This document shows positions 6,317-11,570 of a stretch of DNA of 11,570 bases, in pieces. This DNA comes from Baffinella frigidus (taxonomy: Eukaryota > Cryptophyceae > Cryptomonadales > Baffinellaceae). Every line of letters starts with the position of its first letter. Within the stretch, counting starts at the first letter, position 1. Below the pieces are notes generated by a model that worked only from the letters and a program-made list of their open reading frames with translations, was not told where the DNA came from and did no database searches. The DNA lies in NCBI GenBank assembly GCA_026770585.1, contig MU646324.1, positions 129,980 to 141,549 on the forward strand. Direction: 5' to 3'. Both the position numbers and the translations under genes were made by a program.

Positions 6317-9300
6317 GTGGGATCTCAGTCTCGGGCGGGATTTTGAGCCTCGGGAGTTTGGGGGTGTCGGGTCTCACATTCTGAGCTGGGGAGAACGGGG
6401 AAGGTTGGGTGGGGTGAGGGGTATCCTGCGTTGGAACAGCTGCGCTTGGCACATGCCCATGCCAGCTGTGCTTCAGTTTGGCCGGGGGAGGAGGGAGTGT
6501 TGCAGGCACCCCACGTTCATTTTGCGGGTTCATTTGAGGCTGAGCGGGGGAGAGACGAAGCGAGAGCAATGGGCTTTGTGTGAATACGTTTTGGACCATG
6601 TAGGATATTTTGCGACTCACGTCGACTCGTTCCAGCAGACAGTCAGACCAGGGCTGCGGCAACGTAGAAGCGAGCGCAGCGCACGCCTCCACCACCAACC
6701 TCGCATCCCACGCGTCCAAAACCGTCCCTGGAGGGCATCGCCCCCCGCCAAGCTGCGGCCCAGTCCCCCGCACCACGATCCACCTGATGGATGATGGTCT
6801 TCGGGTGCAGGGGACGATCCATGGGCCGAAGGAGACGCCTTACGACGGCGGGACCTTCATCATCGACATCAAGCTCACCCCCTCGTACCACCCCAGCCCA
6901 CTCCCAAATCATCGGAAGTTACCGAACTCCCGTACTCGGGTTTGACTGAAACGGTCCCGTTTTCTGGAAAGGCCCAATCAAGCTGACCCCCTCGTACCAC
7001 CCCAAACCTCGACCGGGGAAGTTGACAGGATGCGTTGCACTGAAATACATGTTCGACTTTTTTGAACCAGATCCATTCATCACGGGGGACTGGGGTCCCA
7101 GATGGAATCCGGATTGACTTAAAAAACACGGATTAGCCTCCAGGACCGCTCCAGAGTGGTGTAATATGCTACGGGTGGATGCCACCCTGACTGAGGTACA
7201 AAAAAACCCTCTATCATTTCGATGAATTCTGAAAAAAATCGGAGCTGCGGCCAGCAACTAAGCCCTCAGCCTGAAAGCCTGAACCCTAAAACCTGAACCC
7301 TAACCTGCATCGTGGTGCAGGTACCCCTTCGAGCCTCCCAAAATGACCTTCGACACGAAAATCTGGCACCCCAACGTCTCGTCACAGGTCACACCTACCA
7401 CACGACAATGCTAGAGGGGCTGATTTAAAACCGTTGTGCTGTTAAGAGTGGGCATTTGTGTAGTGAATTTCGTTGATTGGTCACGTAATTAGCCATATAT
7501 TGGCCAGTCGCGAGGTTGGAACACCTTATCCTGGTACAAATCTTTGCAACCCCACATGTAAAAATGATCCTCCAGCATTCTCGAGTGGTAGCTCCGCCTC
7601 ACTCAATACATGTGGGCTCTCACTAAAATACTTTTAGAGCAGGAACGGAAGTACAGGGGTACCTCGCTCATAAGAAACGCCCACCCCCCTAGGACCACCA
7701 CAGGGGCGCAGGCCTACTGTAGGCTTCTTGTGGGAGGCGGTCTCTTATGAGCGAGGTACCCCTGTACACATGCCGGTGTACTGCAACGCCTCCCCTGTCT
7801 CCCGGATCAGTCGGGTTGACCGACTATTCGTAAGTTGACATGCTGGGTGTATGGTACACACCCGTCAACTTATCAAATCCTACAGGCCCTAAAGGGGCCT
7901 CGCACTGAAAAAACCAGTTTTGGATCGACTGAGGGAGAGAGCTGGAATGCCCCCACTTAGTCGGATAGCAAGGGGTCAAACGGATCTTTTCAAATCAGGT
8001 ACGAATCCAAAAACTGGTACTGGTCGCGTCCAGTTTGTACTGGGCTTCAGCTCCCGATGGGAGCTGAAGACAATACATACCCGATCCATTTACCCCCTCG
8101 CTATCCGAGCAAGCCCCCCCCATTCAGTTCTGGAAGCCCCCAACCTCATCTCCACAAAAGTATTAATTAATGGCTTTTGGTGCAACGAAATTTACTACAC
8201 AAACGCTTCACTATTACTTTTATGAGCAAACCGTGTAGTAATTTTCGTTGCCAAAAGCAATTAATTAATACTTGTATGGAGATTAAACCTCGGCACTCCC
8301 TGCACTATCCCAACCCTCCAACCTTTGCCCATACCGGCAATGCTGGTTCTGCTTCTTTATTACGCTCGATACATGTCCTAGAAAGGCCCTTGAGTCCTGC
8401 GTTGAGTGATACAAAAGTCTATGATCCTTACCAATCTAATCCCGCCGAGTATTCATAATGAATACGATTTTGGTGTATCTTAAGGGGTGTAAATAAGACA
8501 GTCGTCTATCTAGACTTCATTTAGAGCCTCAAGATACACCAAAATCGAATCGGAGATCCCCGAAATCGTATTCATTATGAATACTCGTCCGGATGAAATC
8601 CCTCTACTCCTCAAGAATCCTGCACCCGCACATCTCACCCGCAGAACCTTCTCCCTTCCCCCTTCTCCAAGCTCCCTCAGAGCTGCACCCCACAGCACAG
8701 ATTTTGACGGTTGACTAATTATAGGTCTTCGCGGTGTCCAGTCTTCCTGGATCATTTCTCATCCTGGCAAACGCAACTTGCCGATGTTACTGATCAGGCG
8801 TGGGGACTCTCCTGACGCCCCCACCCCGAAGCACTCACCGCCACACACGAATCCAGCCTCCTCAACACCTGCCACCACCACGCCTTGACCTCGCCTCCAA
8901 CCGGAACGTCCATCTATTTCCAGCTGTCTGGTTATACCGGACGCGACCGGACGTGACCGGACGTGACTTGCGACTGAAGGCAGTCGTGTCCGCAGACCGG
9001 CGCGATCTGCCTGGACATCCTGAAAAAGGAGTGGTCGCCCGCTTTGACCATCAAGACCGCGCTCCTCTCGGTCCAGGTGCGAACAGGAGCCTCATAAATA
9101 ACCTGCGGATCCGGTTTTGGTGTATTTTAAGGTTATTGCATTTTAAGGTTATTGACGGCGGTGTATTTTAAGGTTATTGACGATTTTAAAAGTTATTGAC
9201 GGCGGGAGAGACTGTCTGATCCTGCCGATCAAGGCGGTGCTCCTCTCGGTGCAGATGCCTTTCGGGTTGAGGGGTTAGGGTACACACCCTTTGCACACAC

Positions 9301-10838
9301 TCGAGTCACCACGCCAGGTCACCTTTCCACACTATCGAGTCACCACGCCCGGTCACTAGACAAGTTCAAAACGCTCCTCTCGGTGCAGGTCCAGGCGCGG
9401 CCGCTTACTAGCTCTCAGTCCGTGTAAAGTCGGGCGCGTCATAAAATACATTTAGACGTCTAAATGTATTTAACTTGTACTGGAGCCCCTGCTCTAAAAC
9501 TAACAACGACGGGCCCAGTTTTACTCGGACATAGGTAGTCTTCACCCCGCCTCTCTCGCCGGCTTTGTGTCTTGGTCTTGGTTCGCAGCTTGGTTCGTAG
9601 AGGACGTGTATTCGTCCGGGCGTGTCAGTGCTGGGTTGGGGGTTAGGGTTAAGGGTTCCGAAATATAAATTAGGTGAAGTCGCAAGCCAACGCGCGGATG
9701 GGAGTTTAGGGTCAAGGGTTTGGGGTTTAGGGTTCTGGGTTTAGGGTTAAGGGCGTAGGGTTATGCAACGTGTCTTTTCCAACGGAGTTGTCAGCGACTT
9801 GCGGATCTCGTCCACAGAACCACTTACTAGCTCCGTCCCACTAAATCTCGTCTCATCATTATTAGTTTTAAAGAAGGATCTCCAGTACAAATTAAGCGTC
9901 CATAAATGTTGTGATCGATGAGCCGAAACTTCACTCGAACAGAGCTAGACTTAACCGAACTTTGAACTGAATCGTGGCACGTTCGCAGGCGCTGCTCGCG
10001 GCGCCCGAGCCGGACGACCCCCAGGACGCTGTACCTTCCCCACCCCCAGATCCCCACCACTTTTGACCATTCCTGCCACTTTTAACCAGTTACATCAGTT
10101 TTGACCATTAGAGCCCGACGATCCCCAGGACGCTGTACCTTCCCCGCCCCGAGACCCCCACCACTTTTGACTATTTCCACCACTTTTGACCAGTTGGACA
10201 GACAGCGTCCCATGCCCCATGACTCGATCGCGTGGAAAGTTCGCGTATCTAGATGAACGTCACGACCATGCGATTCGCACAGCTGAACTGAGTTGATTGC
10301 ATGCGACCTTGCTGGGTCGGTTCACTTTTTCTTCTTCTTTGTAGAGCGCTGTGCAAAGAAGTTGGCCACGGGAAATAATGAAACATCGTGAAATTGGAGC
10401 CATTTTGTCAACTTTTGAGAAATTTGGTACCATAAATTTCTCCAAAGTGGACAAAATGGCTCCAATTTTCCCATTTTCCCATTTTTCGGCCAACTTCTCT
10501 GCACAGCGCTCTACCCCTCAGACAGGACCTCGAGAGGCCCCTCACAGCCTTGTGAAAATTGATCATTTCGCTTTGGGTCCCACACGAGGCCATCCCAGTC
10601 CTCAATTTTAAACCCATTTTTTTAATTGTGCAGTGATTTTGATATGGTTGGTCACGAGTCCCACCGCAAAGCGCAAAGCGGGCGGACACGTCAAAAAATC
10701 ACCACAAACCGCCTACAATGGACTTTTGAATTGGGTGATTGAATAGTCTCGGGTGCTCAGGTTGTCGCGGGCGAGTACAAGTCGTCGTACGAAAAATTCT
10801 GCCAGACCGCCAAACTGTGGACCACACAGCACGCCAAG
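6212..10838 (+). CDS. UBE2K: Ubiquitin-conjugating enzyme E2, UBE2K/UBC1/UBC27 class (spliced, 3' partial)
   Basis: This E2 accepts activated ubiquitin from E1 on its catalytic cysteine and passes it to substrates with an E3. Six exons (6212-6316, 6811-6884, 7321-7387, 8996-9076, 9989-10030, 10761-10838) join in frame to 149 codons, a complete UBC core. The order is an N-terminal helix ([14 protein letters not shown]), a strand leading to [14 protein letters not shown], then YPFEPPKM, the HPN motif at residues 76-78, catalytic Cys87 in [38 protein letters not shown] and a C-terminal helix ending TTQHAK. The sequence after Cys87 and the ALLAAPEP phrase are closest to plant UBC27. That class normally has a C-terminal UBA domain, which would lie right of the window. 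The start ATG has A at -3 and G at +4 and an in-frame TGA at 6203-6205. All introns are GT-AG. Confidence 0.93.
6811..6884 (+). CDS. UBE2K: E2 exon 2 (74 nt)
   Basis: Acceptor GGGTGCAG|GGG. Encodes [20 protein letters not shown] and KLTPS. The last codon is split, with donor CCCCCTC|GTACCA after two bases of the Ser codon. A copy of this exon end with its donor lies at 6977-7004. Confidence 0.92.
6977..7004 (+). repeat. Duplicate of the exon 2 end plus 5' splice site
   Basis: Matches 6868-6895 at 27 of 28 positions, covering the last 17 nt of exon 2 and 11 nt of intron including GTACC. It lies in intron 2, 109 bp downstream. Using its donor would shift the frame, and an in-frame TGA at 6943-6945 precedes it. 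Confidence 0.9.
7269..7306 (+). repeat. Telomere-like CCCTAAA tract just upstream of exon 3
   Basis: Degenerate units (CCTGAACCCTAAAACCTGAACCCTAACC) end about 15 nt before the CAG acceptor of exon 3. The CCTAAC in it is well placed as a branch point and the C-rich tract as the pyrimidine tract. Confidence 0.7.
7321..7387 (+). CDS. UBE2K: E2 exon 3 with HPN motif (67 nt)
   Basis: Acceptor GTGGTGCAG|G completes the split Ser codon. Encodes [20 protein letters not shown] and SQ, including the HPN motif whose Asn helps catalysis. Donor TCACAG|GTCACA, phase 0. Confidence 0.93.
7453..7475 (+). repeat. Second solo copy of the shared core
   Basis: GTGTAGTGAATTTCGTTG at 7458-7475 differs by one base from the core inside the foldback families. 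No inverted partner lies nearby. It is in intron 3, 70 nt after exon 3. Confidence 0.65.
7551..7616. repeat. Short inverted repeat CCCACATGTA
   Basis: Perfect 10-bp arms CCCACATGTA and TACATGTGGG are separated by 46 bp in intron 3. It could be a small foldback relic. Confidence 0.5.
7651..7767. mobile_element. Foldback element with CAGGGGTACC termini
   Basis: Near-perfect arms begin GTACAGGGGTACCTCGCTCA and end TGAGCGAGGTACCCCTGTAC, and a GC-rich centre pairs in part. If the element proper starts at CAGGGG it is flanked by TA on both sides, as in Tc1/mariner-type insertions. That class is inference. Confidence 0.85.
7831..7872. repeat. Hairpin TAAGTTGAC/GTCAACTTA
   Basis: The 9-bp perfect outer stem is followed by a second inner stem (GGGTGT/ACACCC, slightly offset). 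A further short inverted pair TCGG/CCGA with GTTGAC lies just upstream at 7810-7825. Confidence 0.6.
7945..8125. mobile_element. Imperfect foldback element in intron 3
   Basis: The left arm GAATGCCCCCACTTAGTCGG-ATAGCAAGGGG and the right arm ending CCCCCTCGCTATCCGAGC...CCATTC are complementary with few mismatches, continuing inward to GGATC/GATCC. Inside sits a perfect 11-bp stem with a 3-nt loop at 8045-8069 (CTTCAGCTCCC GAT GGGAGCTGAAG). An additional pair (CCAGTTTTGGATCG at about 7915, CGAATCCAAAAACTGG at about 8004) overlaps it, so the region may hold two overlapping elements. Confidence 0.65.
8148..8283. mobile_element. MITE-like foldback element, family A copy 2
   Basis: Same termini (ATCTCCACAAAAG ... 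CTTGTATGGAGAT) and same internal core pair (8183-8200 and 8233-8250) as 2678-2814, and highly similar throughout. A possible target-site duplication AACCTC lies at 8142-8147 and 8286-8291, with TA between the right terminus and the repeat. It is in intron 3 of the E2 gene. Confidence 0.85.
8430..8604. mobile_element. Foldback element, family B copy 2
   Basis: The arms at 8446-8485 and 8529-8587 begin CGAGTATTCATAATGAATAC and end with its complement. The right arm has an extra ~18 nt (GAATCGGAGATCCCCGAA) relative to the left. The outer sequences CCAATCTAATCCCG and GTCCGGATGAAATC match those outside the arms of the 3814-3934 element in reverse, which places both in one family although their centres differ. 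Confidence 0.8.
8937..8966 (+). repeat. Three tandem 10-bp units CCGGACGTGA
   Basis: Three consecutive units (first one CCGGACGCGA) end 29 nt before exon 4. They occupy the place where a pyrimidine tract would normally be, and only GTCGTGTCCGCAG separates them from the exon. Confidence 0.8.
8996..9076 (+). CDS. UBE2K: E2 exon 4 with catalytic cysteine (27 codons)
   Basis: Acceptor GTGTCCGCAG|ACC. Encodes [20 protein letters not shown] and TALLSVQ; the Cys (residue 87 of the joined protein) forms the ubiquitin thioester. Donor GTCCAG|GTGCGA, phase 0. The end of this exon is copied twice in the following intron. Confidence 0.94.
9119..9206 (+). repeat. Tandem TTTTAAGGTTATTGACGGCG units
   Basis: Four degenerate copies of TTTTAAGGTTATTG, some followed by ACGGCGG, directly before the first exon 4 end copy. 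The leading GGTTTTGGTGTATTTTAAGG resembles the inner arm of the 8446-8587 element (TTTTGGTGTATCTTAAGG). Confidence 0.75.
9225..9254 (+). repeat. First duplicate of the exon 4 end
   Basis: CCGATCAAGGCGGTGCTCCT... corresponds to the last 30 nt of exon 4 and would encode [10 protein letters not shown] against [10 protein letters not shown]. The expected GT is AT here (CAG|ATGC), so the donor is lost. Confidence 0.85.
9296..9359 (+). repeat. Two tandem ~32-bp units
   Basis: CACACTCGAGTCACCACGCC + AGGTCACC is followed by CACACTATCGAGTCACCACG + CCCGGTCAC, with small differences. Confidence 0.8.
9361..9388 (+). repeat. Second duplicate of the exon 4 end plus GT
   Basis: The segment ending ACGCTCCTCTCGGTGCAG|GT would encode KFKTLLSVQ, matching the exon 4 end over its last ~17 nt best. 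GT is kept. Extending exon 4 to this donor adds 312 nt, a multiple of three, but an in-frame TAA at 9095-9097 blocks it. Confidence 0.8.
9408..9538. mobile_element. Foldback element, family C copy 1, with 28-bp palindrome
   Basis: Termini CTAGCTCTCAGTCCG...GTAAAGTCGGGC and GCCCAGTTTTACTCGGAC...GGTAG are complementary. The middle holds a perfect palindrome at 9444-9471 with half-site AAATACATTTAGAC. Its reverse complement aligns with 9827-9948 (TTAGTTTTA, CTCCAGTACAA). Confidence 0.75.
9633..9763 (+). repeat. Interstitial telomere-like TTTAGGG tract (G-rich on +)
   Basis: Degenerate units GGGTTAGGGTTAAGGG and GTTTAGGGTTAAGGGCGTAGGG, split by ~40 bp of unique DNA. Orientation is opposite to the tract in intron 6. 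Confidence 0.8.
9827..9948. mobile_element. Foldback element, family C copy 2, with 5-bp target-site duplication
   Basis: Termini CTAGCTCCGTCCCAC and a right end ...CGAACAGAGCTAG are complementary with mismatches. ACTTA occurs immediately on both sides (9822-9826 and 9949-9953), the expected mark of a transposition event. The copy ends 40 nt before exon 5. Confidence 0.75.
9989..10030 (+). CDS. UBE2K: E2 exon 5 (14 codons)
   Basis: Acceptor CGTTCGCAG|GCG. Encodes [14 protein letters not shown], a well-conserved phrase of this E2 class. Donor GACGCT|GTACCT, phase 0. Its 3' half is tandemly duplicated in the following intron. Confidence 0.93.
10007..10197 (+). repeat. Tandem duplication of exon 5 end, donor and intron start
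   Basis: Unit 1 (10007-10110) and unit 2 (10111-10197) share GAGCC(G/C)GACGA(C/T)CCCCAGGACGCT, GTACCTTCCCC and CACCACTTTTGAC blocks. The copied exon end at 10111-10134 would again encode EPDDPQDA with both changes synonymous, and it keeps the GT donor. Using it would add 104 nt, shift the frame and read through TGA at 10064-10066. Confidence 0.92.
10341..10514. mobile_element. Nearly full-length palindromic foldback element
   Basis: Two ~80-bp arms begin GTAGAGCGCTGTGCA and end TGCACAGCGCTCTAC, and include AAATTGGAGCCATTTTGTC and its complement around a small GGTACC centre. Several overlapping short ORFs are products of the palindrome. A weaker inverted pair (CGCTTTG near 10570 and CAAAGCG near 10670) follows. 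Confidence 0.9.
10761..10838 (+). CDS. UBE2K: E2 exon 6, end of the catalytic core (26 codons)
   Basis: Acceptor GGTGCTCAG|GTT. Encodes [20 protein letters not shown] and TTQHAK, the C-terminal helices of the UBC fold. Donor GCCAAG|GTGACC, phase 0. The reading continues in an exon to the right; intron 6 is almost entirely simple repeats. Confidence 0.92.
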
Positions 10839-10842
10839 GTGA

Positions 10843-11117
10843 CCCTAAACCCTGCGCCCTAAAACCTGAACCCTAAACCCTTAAACCCTAAACCCTAAAC
10901 CCTAAACCCTAAACCCTAAACCCTAAACCCTAAACCCTAAACCCTAACTCTAAACCCTGACCCCTAAACCCTAAATCCGAATCCCTAAACCCTAAACCCT
11001 AAACCCCAAACCCCAAACCCCAAACCCCACACCCCCAACCCCAAACCCCAAACCCCAACCCCAAACTCTAACCCCACACCCCAACCTCCAAACCCCACAC
11101 TCCAAACTCCAAAGTCC
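10843..11117 (+). repeat. Interstitial telomere-like CCCTAAA array degenerating to CCCCAAA
   Basis: Starts 4 nt after the exon 6 end with about a dozen exact CCCTAAA units near 10868-10945, then drifts to CCCCAAAC and CCCCACAC variants toward 11117, with a short recurrence at 11159-11176. Its position inside a gene shows it is not a chromosome end. Confidence 0.92.
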
Positions 11118-11182
11118 AATCTAAGTGGTTCCCTGACTGATGGCGCGGCGGCTCGGCACCCCAAACCCTAAACCCCAATAAT

Positions 11183-11275
11183 CTTCTCCTTCTTCTTCTT
11201 CTTCTTCTTCTTCTTCTTCTTCTTCTTCTTCTTCTTCTTCTTCTTCTTCTTCTTCTTCTTCTTCTTCTTCTTCTT
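11183..11275 (+). repeat. (TTC)n microsatellite
   Basis: About 30 TTC units. It lies 50 nt upstream of a possible exon 7 acceptor and could act as a pyrimidine tract. Confidence 0.95.
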
Positions 11276-11324
11276 TATTAACCTCTTGAATTCCCTGTAT
11301 TCAGGTCCTAAGCCGTCTGCTTAG

Positions 11325-11384
11325 ATATCAAACTACAGCCTCAACGCTCATCAGGGCGGGGCGTCGGGCACCGCCGTGCAGTCG
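11325..11384 (+). CDS. UBE2K: Possible E2 exon 7 (linker)
   Basis: Between CTGCTTAG and GTATCT lies a 60-nt, phase-0 open stretch reading [21 protein letters not shown] flexible Gly/Ala/Ser linker is what this E2 class has between the UBC core and the UBA domain. The donor would be formed by the edge of the (TATC)n microsatellite. Alternative acceptors at 11303 and 11338 exist, so the exon is only a proposal. Confidence 0.3.
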
Positions 11385-11385
11385 G

Positions 11386-11407
11386 TATCTATCTATCTAT
11401 CTTTCTT

Positions 11408-11448
<41 letters not shown>

Positions 11449-11477
11449 GTATCTATGTATCTGTATCTATTTATCTG

Positions 11478-11570
<93 letters not shown>
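11386..11570 (+). repeat. (TATC)n microsatellite to the window edge
   Basis: About 45 tetranucleotide units with occasional TTTC, TATG and TGTATC variants, running past the right end of the window. Confidence 0.95.

Noticed and set aside
6264-6794. Plus-strand ORF overlapping E2 exon 1 and intron 1
   Set aside because: It uses a different frame from the E2 exon and consists mostly of intron 1.
7575-7600. tRNA-like string GAGTGGTAGCTCC
   Set aside because: No acceptor stem, anticodon arm or T-loop could be built around it.
10260-10689. Several overlapping ORFs of 60-93 codons on both strands
   Set aside because: They mirror each other across the 10341-10514 palindrome and have no protein features.
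10843-11117. Chromosome end (telomere)
   Set aside because: The array is inside an intron, degenerates, and is followed by other repeats and a possible exon; similar tracts occur in the opposite orientation.

Overview
This window is eukaryotic nuclear DNA. The evidence is a spliced gene with GT-AG introns, interstitial telomere-like heptamers of the TTTAGGG/CCCTAAA type, long microsatellites and a dense set of small foldback (MITE-like) elements. Coding parts are GC-rich and exons are short (42-105 nt). TTTAGGG-type repeats and an E2 enzyme close to plant UBC27 suggest a large-genome alga or other photosynthetic protist. The species cannot be named from the sequence.

Layout. (1) Bases 1-263, minus strand: the 5' part of one exon of a Gly/Arg-rich (RGG-box) protein that runs off the left edge. 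(2) 319-1410: a perfect hairpin, a telomere-like heptamer tract, then a higher-order satellite of five 66-bp units separated by CT/GT-rich microsatellite. (3) 1411-2630: GC-rich low-complexity DNA and a 107-bp tandem repeat. (4) 2630-5135: foldback elements, several nested in one another or inside duplicated host segments. (5) 4253-5310, minus strand: duplicated GC-rich segments and one candidate exon of an unidentified gene. (6) 6212-10838, plus strand: six exons of a ubiquitin-conjugating enzyme (E2) of the UBE2K/UBC1/UBC27 class, encoding a complete catalytic core with HPN motif and catalytic Cys. A possible seventh linker exon lies at 11325-11384, and the expected UBA domain would be beyond the right edge. 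(7) Introns 3 to 6 are filled with foldback elements, telomere-like tracts and, at the right end, (TTC)n and (TATC)n microsatellites.

The most unusual pattern is that three of the five complete E2 introns (2, 4 and 5) carry one or two extra copies of the end of the exon just upstream. Copies after exons 2 and 5 also keep the 5' splice site; of the two after exon 4, one keeps GT and one has AT instead. A similar duplication occurs on the minus strand at 4256-4330 and 4541-4603. A second pattern is that structurally different foldback families share one 18-nt core (GTGTAGTAAATTTCGTTG and variants), which also occurs twice without an inverted partner.

The E2 gene is the only gene here that can be assigned a function with confidence. 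No prokaryote-type operon, CRISPR array, rRNA or tRNA was seen.
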